Assembly: GCA_964651935.1 (NCBI GenBank)
Contig: CAZYZM010000016.1
Coordinates: forward strand, 1-14,529
Reading direction: 5' to 3'
DNA length: 14,529 nt
DNA from: C7867-001 sp964651935
Lineage (GTDB): Bacteria > Patescibacteriota > Minisyncoccia > Phycocordibacterales > Phycocordibacteraceae
Positions 5,633 through 12,109 of this stretch are shown here, in pieces. The notes beneath the pieces are model-generated. The model saw nothing but the letters and a program-made list of their open reading frames with translations, searched no databases and was not told the origin of the DNA. The position numbers were made by a program, and so were the translations under genes. The first letter of the stretch is position 1; the number at the start of each line of letters is the position of its first letter.

Positions 5633-7003
5633 TTAGGTGAGGAGTGTGCGTATATCCTGAATCTCCTTAGCCAGCTCCGCATCGTCGGCTATCTCGCGCT
5701 TTATCTTCTCGCAGGAATGGATAACCGTGGTGTGGTCGCGCCCTCCCATACGGTTCCCGATGTGCGGGTATGAGACATTGAAATCCTCGCGCAGGATATA
5801 CATGATTACCTGCCGCGGACGCACCACCTCCCTCCTGCGGGTCTTCTCATAGATACTGTCTTCCTCGATGCCGTAGAACTCGGCGACCTTCGTTACGACG
5901 TTCTTGACGGAGAAATTCTTCGACGGCCGCGTGAAGGAGCGGAGGGACTGCTTCACTTCTGCCAGATCAGGAGGAGAGCCTTTTATCTGCGTCTGGCATA
6001 CGATGTTGTTGATATATCCTTCCAGCTCGCGGATAGAGCCAGGAACCGAGGAGGCGACGTACTCGGCGACCGCGTTCTCGACCATGACCCCGTTCCCTGC
6101 GAGCTTCTTATGGACGATGGCGATGCGCGATTCAGCGTCCGGCTCGCTGATATCTACCGTCATGCCGCTTGAGAAGCGCCCGCGCAGGCGGTCGGCGATA
6201 TCAGGGATAGCTACCGGCGAGCGGTCAGAGGAGAAGATAATCTGCTTGTTATTGTCGTACAGAGAATTGAAAAGGTGGAACAGTTCCTCCTGCATCTTCT
6301 CCTTCTTCGAAAGGAACTGGATGTCGTCCATGATGAGAAGGTCGTACTGGCGGTATTTTTCCTTGAAACGGTTCGCGGTCCCCGTCTGGAGGGAATCGGT
6401 ATAATCTGTACCGAATTTCTCTGAGGTCAGATAGAAGACCTTTCGGTTCGGGTACTTCTTCTTGTACTCGTTCCCTATCGCCTGGATAAGGTGGGTCTTT
6501 CCGCGGCCCGTATCGCCGTAGATGAATAGCGGATTGTAGGTTATTCCTGGCTGCTCGAGCGATGCCCGGGCAGCGGTGTACGCGATCTGGTTGAACGCTC
6601 CGACGACGAAAGAATCGAACGTATACCGCGGATTCAGGTTATCAGTCTTGTTCACATAGAAATCATTGAGCGGGAGCTCAGGAGCCGGGGCCGCAGCCCG
6701 CTTCTGTTCGCGCGGCTTGCGCGCCATATCCTTCACGATCTGATATTCGATATTGCGGTATTCATAAGAGACGTCGCGCAGGATCTTGAGCAAGAGCGTA
6801 TTGAACTTCTTCTGGTACCAGTCCTTGAAGAAAAGGCTCGGCACGCCGATATAGATGATGCCGTCCTCTATCCGCGTTATCGAGCTCTTTCCGAACCAGG
6901 TATTGAAATTAGCGGGAGAGATAGAAAGTTCCACCTGAGAAAGCACGTATTCCCAAAGCTCATGCGGATCGGAACGATTGATGGTCTGGACTGCGGTGCT
7001 CAT
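5633..7003 (-). CDS. dnaA: Chromosomal replication initiator DnaA
   Basis: Binds origin boxes, forms an ATP-dependent filament and melts the origin. The 456-residue protein has all four domains. Domain I (about 10-90) carries ELWEYVLSQV and FNTWF. A short linker follows at about 95-120. The AAA+ domain (about 125-345) has Walker A GDTGRGKT (163-170), Walker B LLIMDD (222-227), the sensor-1 segment FSSDR (257-261) and box VII RLRGRF (272-277) with the arginine finger. Domain IV ends with REVVRPRQVIMYILRED and the DNA-binding signature GGRDHTTVIHS (420-430). The linker domain is short compared with E. coli. It is read toward the origin-like spacer and dnaN, and is divergent from rpmH. A minus-strand TATACT lies 30 nt before its ATG. 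Confidence 0.98.
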   Translation of the reverse strand: MSTAVQTINRSDPHELWEYVLSQVELSISPANFNTWFGKSSITRIEDGIIYIGVPSLFFKDWYQKKFNTLLLKILRDVSYEYRNIEYQIVKDMARKPREQKRAAAPAPELPLNDFYVNKTDNLNPRYTFDSFVVGAFNQIAYTAARASLEQPGITYNPLFIYGDTGRGKTHLIQAIGNEYKKKYPNRKVFYLTSEKFGTDYTDSLQTGTANRFKEKYRQYDLLIMDDIQFLSKKEKMQEELFHLFNSLYDNNKQIIFSSDRSPVAIPDIADRLRGRFSSGMTVDISEPDAESRIAIVHKKLAGNGVMVENAVAEYVASSVPGSIRELEGYINNIVCQTQIKGSPPDLAEVKQSLRSFTRPSKNFSVKNVVTKVAEFYGIEEDSIYEKTRRREVVRPRQVIMYILREDFNVSYPHIGNRMGGRDHTTVIHSCEKIKREIADDAELAKEIQDIRTLLT

Positions 7004-7033
7004 AGTATGAAATGAAAAGCCTGACGTAGTACC

Positions 7034-7062
7034 AGTATACGCATCCCGTCGTGAGGGGGAAA
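7034..7062 (-). promoter_or_regulatory. Candidate dnaA promoter with an overlapping DnaA-box-like tract
   Basis: Minus-strand TATACT (7039-7034) gives a leader of about 24 nt for dnaA. At the -35 position, 17 bp upstream, is TTTCCC (7062-7057), a poor -35 but part of CTTTCCCCCT, which resembles the repeated origin box. Autoregulation by DnaA is possible (inference). Confidence 0.4.
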
Positions 7063-7076
7063 GGGTTCCGTATTTG

Positions 7077-7105
7077 TTGCACTCCTCGCGTCAACCTGGT
7101 ACTAT
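7077..7105 (+). promoter_or_regulatory. rpmH promoter
   Basis: TTGCAC (7077-7082), a 17-bp spacer, and TACTAT (7100-7105) preceded by TGG form an extended -10 sigma-70 type promoter, the best in the window. It ends 13 nt before the rpmH ATG, so the leader would be only about 6 nt. Confidence 0.65.
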
Positions 7106-7107
7106 CC

Positions 7108-7116
7108 TGTGGACAA
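7108..7116 (-). promoter_or_regulatory. Near-consensus DnaA box in the rpmH leader
   Basis: The minus strand reads TTGTCCACA, 8/9 to the classical TTATCCACA. It sits between the rpmH -10 and the ATG, where bound DnaA could repress rpmH-rnpA-yidC. It is the best classical box in the window. Confidence 0.5.
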
Positions 7117-7118
7117 CT

Positions 7119-7271
7119 ATGCCTAAGCGAACCTACCAGCCGAAGAAGCGCAAGCGCGCACGCACGCACGGATTCCTCGCCCGCACCGCGACCCCGAGCG
7201 GCCGCCGCGTCCTCCTCGCCCGCCGCCGCAAAGGCCGCGCGACCCTCACGGTATCCAAGAAGGTCCGATAA
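7119..7271 (+). CDS. rpmH: 50S ribosomal protein bL34
   Basis: A 50-residue very basic protein of the large ribosomal subunit. It starts MPKRTYQPKKRKRARTHGF, the family signature, and continues with the conserved GRRVLLARRRKGRATL block. The length is normal to slightly long (usually 44-50). The ATG at 7119 fits the family start, whereas an upstream TTG at 7074 lies before the promoter. It is divergent from dnaA and 15 nt from rnpA, the standard rpmH-rnpA pairing. Confidence 0.97.
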   Translation: MPKRTYQPKKRKRARTHGFLARTATPSGRRVLLARRRKGRATLTVSKKVR

Positions 7272-7286
7272 AACGGCCTATTTACT

Positions 7287-7613
7287 ATGCTTCCGAGATC
7301 CCTTCGTCTTACGCGAGAGGGGTTTTCTCACTATTCCGGCCTCAAGCGCGCGTCCACGCCTCATTTCTCCATCTCCTACGGACCTGTCCTTTCCGGCGGG
7401 GGTTCCGCCGCTATCGTCCCTAAGAAGGCGGTGGCGAGCGCCGTCGCGCGGCACCGGATGAAGCGCCGTCTGCGCGCGCTGCTGCGCCCGTGGAGCGCGA
7501 AGGACCAGGTCATCATCATCTCTGCCCGCACGGGCGCGGCCGAACTCAGCTTTGCAGATATGGAACACGAGCTTTCTGAAGCTCTTACGGGTATACTGGG
7601 CGCATCACGATAG
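7287..7613 (+). CDS. rnpA: Ribonuclease P protein component
   Basis: The protein subunit that helps the RNase P RNA mature tRNA 5' ends. The 108-residue protein starts MLPRSLRLTREGF and contains FSISYGPV and the signature IVPKKAVASAVARHRMKRRLR (about 43-63), the RNR-type RNA-binding motif; the usual Asn is His56 here. The arrangement after rpmH and before yidC is the typical one. It is 15 nt downstream of rpmH with no Shine-Dalgarno, so it depends on the rpmH transcript. Confidence 0.94.
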   Translation: MLPRSLRLTREGFSHYSGLKRASTPHFSISYGPVLSGGGSAAIVPKKAVASAVARHRMKRRLRALLRPWSAKDQVIIISARTGAAELSFADMEHELSEALTGILGASR

Positions 7614-7622
7614 TTTTCAGGC

Positions 7623-8366
7623 ATGATCTCTTCCCTCTTCCACACCTTCCTCTACGTACCGATCTATAACCTCCTCATCTTTTTCGTAGATGTGGTCCCG
7701 AACGGCGATGTCGGTATCGCCGTCATCCTCGTAACGCTCGTGGTAAAGCTCATCCTCACGCCGCTCTCCGTGAGCGCGATGAAGACCCAGCGCCGCATGA
7801 AGTTCCTCGAGCCGCAGCTCAAGGAGATAAAGGAAAAGTACAAGGATGATAAGGAAAAGCAGGCGAAAGAGACCTTCGCCTTCTATAAGAACAACAATAT
7901 ACGGCCGTTCTCGAGCCTGCTGGGGACCCTCATACAGCTCCCAATCATCATCGCCCTCTATCTCGTGTTCCGCCACGAGCACCTTCTTGCGCCGAATGCA
8001 GACCTCATCTATCAGTTCGTATCCTTCCCGACGACCATCTCGCCGCTCTTCCTCGGCATCTTCCCCACCACCGGCCATGTGCTGGTGCTCGCGATCATCG
8101 CGGCAGCCGTCCAGTACCTTCAGGCTCGATTCACCATCCCGGTACCGGAAAAGAGCGAAGGAAAGGCGTCGACCGGCGCGGAAGACTTCGCCCGCGCGCT
8201 CGCGCTCCAGTCGCGCTTCATCCTCCCGCTCATCATCGGCGTCGTCGCGTATACCGCAGGCGCGCTCGCGCTCTATTTCATCACGAGCAGCGTCGTCGGC
8301 ATCCTCCAAGAGTTCTATATCCGCTACGCGCTCCGCTATCTGGAGCCGAAGAAATCCGATTCCTAA
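7623..8366 (+). CDS. yidC: Membrane protein insertase YidC, short form
   Basis: Inserts and folds membrane proteins, alone or with SecYEG. The 247-residue length fits the form lacking the periplasmic domain of Gram-negative YidC. Membrane segments are at about 8-25, 30-48, 98-117, 150-170 and 200-228. The cytoplasmic hairpin between 53 and 90 is highly charged (KFLEPQLKEIKEKYKDDKEK). The family block IRPFSSLLGTLIQLPIIIAL (93-112) is clear, although the usual N-P-x-x-G-C form is changed to RPFSSLL. The conserved arginine in the hydrophilic groove of the first core helix is Lys42 here (VVKLILTPL). It starts 9 nt after rnpA. No lipoprotein signal is seen. It converges on the propeller-like gene with 6 nt between stops. 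Confidence 0.95.
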   Translation: MISSLFHTFLYVPIYNLLIFFVDVVPNGDVGIAVILVTLVVKLILTPLSVSAMKTQRRMKFLEPQLKEIKEKYKDDKEKQAKETFAFYKNNNIRPFSSLLGTLIQLPIIIALYLVFRHEHLLAPNADLIYQFVSFPTTISPLFLGIFPTTGHVLVLAIIAAAVQYLQARFTIPVPEKSEGKASTGAEDFARALALQSRFILPLIIGVVAYTAGALALYFITSSVVGILQEFYIRYALRYLEPKKSDS

Positions 8367-8372
8367 CAGGGC

Positions 8373-9644
8373 TTAGAGGTCGTACGCGTACAGCGCGCCT
8401 GAATGCTTGTCCATGAAGACGAGCACGTCTTCTGACGGGTCGAGCGCGAGACCTACCGCGTCGACGCTCACCTTTCCTACCTGCGACGGGTCGAGCACGA
8501 GCGTCGCGACCCGTTCCGTGAGGTCTATCTTCCAGATACGGTCAGCGAAGGTGATGGCGCCCTGGTACCAGTCGTCTGGCAGATTTCCTTGAAGGTTCGT
8601 CGGGACGGCGCAGTATACCGAGAGGCCGTCGTGCGCCCACACGCACTTCTCCGTAAGGGTGGCGAGCGGAAGCGCCGTGCTCGTGCGCGTACCGGTGTCC
8701 AGTACGCGGAGGCGGTACGCGCCGCCGTCGGTATAACTGTAGATGAGCGAGCTTCCATCAAGGCTCGGAAGCACCGAAAGCCCGCGGAACGGCCCGAGGA
8801 TGCGGCTGAAGCCGCCCGTCGAGCGGCTTATGGAGAATGCGTACCCGTCGAGCTGCGATGACGGCTTGTTCGTGGCATACAGGTTCCCTGTCGTGGGATG
8901 CACGGCGAGCGAGGAAAGGAGCGATGAGAAAAGCGTGCGGGAATCCGAACCGTCGGCCGCCGCTATGGTTCCCACGGAGCCCGTGGTTCCTGAAAGGAGC
9001 GTAAAGAGGGTCGTGGAGGCGACTTCCGCTTCTGCAAGATCGCTCTCGAGAAGCGTGCCGTCTCCTCCGTCGGCGGTGAGCGCATAGGTGCTCACCTGTT
9101 CCCCGCTGCCGTTCGCGGTCAGGAACTGCACGTATGCCCGCGCGCCGTCCGGCGTCCACGAAGCGGTCTGTATGCCCGGAAGGGTCTTGTTCGAGATGCG
9201 GGTGAGCGTACGGCTGTGCGCCAGATATGAATATACGTTGCCGCTCGCCCGATCGATGAAGCGCACCTCTATGTCAGGCTTCGTGGCGGCAGGCGGTACT
9301 TCAGCCGTGCTGCTTGCCGTCGAGGATGCAGAGAGCGATACGGCCGGCGTCTCATCGGCGAGCGCGGTCTCATCCTGTATCGTAACGCCGAACACCGCTT
9401 CGCCGCGCGCGACCGGCCCGTCCGTTATCTTCACGAAGCGCTCGCCGAGCGTCGTGCCGGCATTCGGGAGCGACCCGTCCGTAGGAAGGTCAGAATTCGG
9501 CGAGATATTCCCGCTTCCGGTATCGGCGAACGGATTCCCTACCGTAAGGGTCGCAGAATCCGGCGCGAAGAAGAGGAAGTACGCGCCTATCAGGAGGCCG
9601 ATGGCGACGATGACTCCCGCGATGATAATGAAGAGACGTTTCAT
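8373..9644 (-). CDS. Membrane-anchored beta-propeller-like protein
   Basis: A 423-residue protein whose N-terminus has one membrane segment (about 4-26, after MKRLF), followed by a Ser/Thr/Pro/Ala-rich linker and a large outer domain. The domain has repeats of the TolB/WD40-like kind: SWTPDGARAYVQF, LAVHPTTGNLYATN, VLPSLDGSSLIYSY, VWAHDGLSVYCAVP and LALDPSEDVLVFM. I do not recognise a named family. The start at 9644 is chosen because AGGA (9653-9650) lies 5 nt before it, one of the few good Shine-Dalgarno sites here, and because the membrane segment then begins at once. It is 1 nt after the pilin-like gene, so it is likely coexpressed and possibly part of the same surface assembly. A ligand or partner role is inference. 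Confidence 0.8.
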   Translation of the reverse strand: MKRLFIIIAGVIVAIGLLIGAYFLFFAPDSATLTVGNPFADTGSGNISPNSDLPTDGSLPNAGTTLGERFVKITDGPVARGEAVFGVTIQDETALADETPAVSLSASSTASSTAEVPPAATKPDIEVRFIDRASGNVYSYLAHSRTLTRISNKTLPGIQTASWTPDGARAYVQFLTANGSGEQVSTYALTADGGDGTLLESDLAEAEVASTTLFTLLSGTTGSVGTIAAADGSDSRTLFSSLLSSLAVHPTTGNLYATNKPSSQLDGYAFSISRSTGGFSRILGPFRGLSVLPSLDGSSLIYSYTDGGAYRLRVLDTGTRTSTALPLATLTEKCVWAHDGLSVYCAVPTNLQGNLPDDWYQGAITFADRIWKIDLTERVATLVLDPSQVGKVSVDAVGLALDPSEDVLVFMDKHSGALYAYDL

Positions 9645-9645
9645 A

Positions 9646-10611
9646 CTATTCCTGACATACGTGTAAGCCACTAATCTGATCGTATACGTTCTTCGGCGTT
9701 ATCTGGCCAGTGCTGCCGTTACAATTGTCGGACGCAGCGAAGAGGTCGTCAGCTGACGTCTTTGCTGAGCTCAATGCACTTGTACATGCTTGCTGTGTTT
9801 CAAAATGGCTTGTATGGCTCATTAAGCAGTATCCACCATCCTTATCGCTAAAGTCCTTTTGTCTGAGATACCAATCATATGTGTACTTTCCTGATTCGCT
9901 CTCAGGACTCGGAGGTTCGGGGTTATTCTGGTCGTTCTTTGGGTCATACCCACAATACGCGTGTCCTTCTTCGACAGAGCCGCACTCCGGATAGTGTGCC
10001 CACCCTTTGCCAAGCGCGGAGCAAGCGCTCGCGGCGTCTTGTCCAGGCTTTATCTCAGCAATTTTTGTTTTTCCTTCTCCGCTTATAGTAGTGCAAATAC
10101 GGGCTGATTCAGCTGTCGTATTCGGATTGACCTCCACCAGATCATCGTCATTGAGCCGTAGGCTATCGAAATTCAAATCAAGCTTCAGGATGTCCGGGTT
10201 GATGATACTGAAGACGATGGTCGGCGAAAGCAGGAGGATAAGGCCGAGCACCGCGTTCTGGATGTAGGATTTCGCCTTCTCGTTGCTCGCGACGCTCCCG
10301 CGGCTGGTCATGAAGAGGAAGCCGGCGTACATGATCATGAGCACGGCGAGCACCGCCCCCACCCCGATGCATATCTTATAGAGGCTGTTCAGGAACAGCG
10401 GGAGAGAATTCGTATCTGCCGCCTGAGAAATCTGCGGGAGCTGCGTGAGAGATACGAACCCCTGGCTCGTGCTGCTCGCATCGGTGCCGGTCGCATCCTG
10501 CGCGAGCGCAGATAGCGGTACGCCGAAGGAAAGAACGAGCATGAAGGCACTGAACACCGCAATACTTGCGGCTGTTCTCATGCTTTTGCGGGTAAAGGTT
10601 CGAGAAATCAT
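9646..10611 (-). CDS. VirB2/TrbC-like pilin with C-terminal cysteine-rich domain
   Basis: A 321-residue protein. A signal peptide ends near ALA-Q (after residue 37). Two membrane helices at about 80-101 and 117-137 flank a short basic loop (RGSVASNEKAKSY), the layout of VirB2/TrbC pilins of type IV secretion systems. After INPDILKLDL comes an Asp-rich stretch and an outer domain (about 165-321) with eight cysteines (173, 197, 210, 220, 262, 276, 297, 319), an even number suited to disulfides, and a Pro/Glu-rich spacer (230-240). Typical VirB2 is only 100-130 residues, so the domain is an addition. Its DNA (about 9650-10120) is markedly AT-richer than the rest. It is 3 nt after the Ig-like gene and 1 nt before the propeller-like gene. 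Confidence 0.8.
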   Translation of the reverse strand: MISRTFTRKSMRTAASIAVFSAFMLVLSFGVPLSALAQDATGTDASSTSQGFVSLTQLPQISQAADTNSLPLFLNSLYKICIGVGAVLAVLMIMYAGFLFMTSRGSVASNEKAKSYIQNAVLGLILLLSPTIVFSIINPDILKLDLNFDSLRLNDDDLVEVNPNTTAESARICTTISGEGKTKIAEIKPGQDAASACSALGKGWAHYPECGSVEEGHAYCGYDPKNDQNNPEPPSPESESGKYTYDWYLRQKDFSDKDGGYCLMSHTSHFETQQACTSALSSAKTSADDLFAASDNCNGSTGQITPKNVYDQISGLHVCQE

Positions 10612-10614
10612 ATG

Positions 10615-11610
10615 CTAGAAGCCGAATATGCCTGATGCCGCCTTCCCGAAGGTGACGGAAAGCTGCGCCTGCGCCGACTGTCCCAATGCGCCGGTCGAGG
10701 CCGAAGCGCCCAGCACCGCCGTACCCTTCCCGTTTCCGGAAGGACGCACGGTTATATCCTCCCCCGTCTGGCTCGGCGTGCCGTTCACGTTCCAGGTGAG
10801 CGACGGAAGGCTGGTGAAGTAATACGGAACGGCGCGGTACGTCGCCTCGCTTTCCGTGAGGGTTATCGAATCAGGAAGCGCCGTCTCGAAGCGCGGGCCG
10901 AGCAGCGGGTCGTTCTCATAGATGCGGATGAGCGGGTCGCGCGGAGAGATAGCTACCTGCGCCTGGCCGACCACGCTGCTGTCCTGGCTCGAGACCGTTA
11001 CCGTGATGACCGTATCGCGGTACCGGACGGGCGCAGTGGCGGTGAGTACGGACTTCCCTATCCCTGACGAGCTCTGAAGCACCTGGTTGCCGTTCTTCCA
11101 GGTATAGACCAGGTTTGAGGGGGAGATCTGCGCGCCGCTCGAGGTTCGCAGGTCAGGCACGGCGATGATGCGCAGACGGCCTTCGCTGCCGATGAGCGAC
11201 GCGCCTTCATAGAACGGGTGCGTGGTAGAGGTCGGCTCGACGATGAGCGCGACATCCGCGGGGCGTATGGTGGCGGTCTGCGTGTAGGTCTGGCCGTCCT
11301 GCACCGCGGTTATCTTGACCGTGGTAACCGTTCCCGGGCCGCCCACGGCCACGCTCGCGCTTTCTCCGCCGGTTCCTTCCTGCACGACCGTGCCGTTGAC
11401 GGTGAAGGTAACCGAGCTGGCAGAAAGGTCGATGAGCGAGCTTTCAGGCGTAACGGTGATTATCTGATACGGCCGCGGATATGCAGGGTCTATGGTGAGC
11501 GTGAGCGGGTCGGAAGAGCCGAGCTGCGCATGGGCGACGTACCCTGCGCCGAGGCTCGCCATGAGGCCTGCACCGAGAATGAATGTGAGCGAGAGCGCGC
11601 GGCGCATCAT
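10615..11610 (-). CDS. Secreted Ig-like/PKD-like repeat protein
   Basis: A 331-residue protein with a clear signal peptide (MMRRALSLTFILGAGLMASL, then cleavage near AHA-Q, 28/29). The mature part is rich in Thr, Ser and Val with strands typical of Ig-like sandwiches: a first domain at about 34-115, a middle one near 118-215 (with LVYTWKNGNQVL) and a third near 225-325 (SLTWNVNGTPSQTG). There are no cysteines in the mature part. It ends FGKAASGIFGF, an aromatic end. No further membrane anchor is seen. I do not recognise a named family; comparable proteins flank T4SS-like clusters in Parcubacteria (from memory). The start at 11610 is chosen because it opens the signal peptide and TATACT lies just 6 nt upstream. 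It likely works at the surface with the pilin-like protein. Confidence 0.75.
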   Translation of the reverse strand: MMRRALSLTFILGAGLMASLGAGYVAHAQLGSSDPLTLTIDPAYPRPYQIITVTPESSLIDLSASSVTFTVNGTVVQEGTGGESASVAVGGPGTVTTVKITAVQDGQTYTQTATIRPADVALIVEPTSTTHPFYEGASLIGSEGRLRIIAVPDLRTSSGAQISPSNLVYTWKNGNQVLQSSSGIGKSVLTATAPVRYRDTVITVTVSSQDSSVVGQAQVAISPRDPLIRIYENDPLLGPRFETALPDSITLTESEATYRAVPYYFTSLPSLTWNVNGTPSQTGEDITVRPSGNGKGTAVLGASASTGALGQSAQAQLSVTFGKAASGIFGF

Positions 11611-11616
11611 GCGTCT

Positions 11617-11657
11617 AGTATACCGCTCCTGGCGCAGAATCAGGCTCGTCTGGCGCA
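11617..11657 (-). promoter_or_regulatory. Internal promoter with direct repeat before the Ig-like gene
   Basis: Minus-strand TATACT (11622-11617) ends 6 nt before the ATG at 11610, implying a leaderless transcript. Upstream, TGCGCCAG occurs twice on the minus strand (11657-11650 and 11636-11629) with a 21-bp period, placed like an activator site pair. No good -35 is seen. It would let the Ig-like, pilin and propeller genes be expressed apart from the ATPase genes. Confidence 0.45.
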
Positions 11658-11677
11658 CTATATGGGTATTACGCCCG

Positions 11678-12097
11678 TTATTCCGGCAGCTTTTGCGCGC
11701 TGAAGCGGACGCGTCCGCCCCGCCCTCCGCCAGAACCCTTCCCCGCTGCCTTCCGCGCGCTCCGTTCCTCGAGCCGCGTGCTTACGATGATGCCGATGAC
11801 GCCAGCGGTTATGGCCGGAAGGCCGTCGATGAGCGGCACGAGCTCGACGAACATGGAGCCGAATACCGAAAGAATCTTCGCGCCGGTCTTCCTGCCGCTG
11901 AAGTAATTGACACGATGTATGGCGAACCAGACGCCGAATATGCAGATGGCGAGAACGGTAACGAGTATCGAAAAGAACGACGTGATGACGAATAGCGTGA
12001 ACAGGAACTGGATGCCGTCGAGGATGAGCGCGACAGCGATCATGAAGCCCGCCTCTACGTTCGATATCTTATGCGGCACGTGCGCGGTCTGGTCCAT
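11678..12097 (-). CDS. Small multi-span membrane protein of the T4SS-like cluster
   Basis: A 139-residue protein of unknown function. Hydrophobic segments lie at about 16-36, 38-61 and 74-105 (the last long enough for two helices around VPLIDGLP), so three or four membrane spans. The loop HRVNYFSGRKTG is basic and the tail (109-139) is strongly basic and Gly-rich (ERSARKAAGKGSGGGRGGRV), suggesting a cytoplasmic C-terminus. Acidic Asp27, Glu85 and Asp91 sit inside or next to membrane segments. It follows virB4 by 12 nt. Position and topology could fit a membrane platform subunit comparable to VirB3 or VirB6, but no motif shows this. Confidence 0.75.
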   Translation of the reverse strand: MDQTAHVPHKISNVEAGFMIAVALILDGIQFLFTLFVITSFFSILVTVLAICIFGVWFAIHRVNYFSGRKTGAKILSVFGSMFVELVPLIDGLPAITAGVIGIIVSTRLEERSARKAAGKGSGGGRGGRVRFSAQKLPE

Positions 12098-12109
12098 GGT
12101 ATGGAGGCT

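Noticed and set aside
4675..5640. A 321-codon plus-strand open frame spanning dnaN and the origin spacer
   Set aside because: It crosses the repeat-rich spacer and is antisense to dnaN; no family features.
7592..7597. TATACT upstream of yidC as a yidC promoter
   Set aside because: It lies within rnpA codons, 25 nt before the start, without a -35; operon transcription from rpmH is enough. Kept only as a possibility.
11611..11658. Longer start for the Ig-like protein
   Set aside because: It would put 16 polar residues before a well-formed signal peptide and include the TATACT box.
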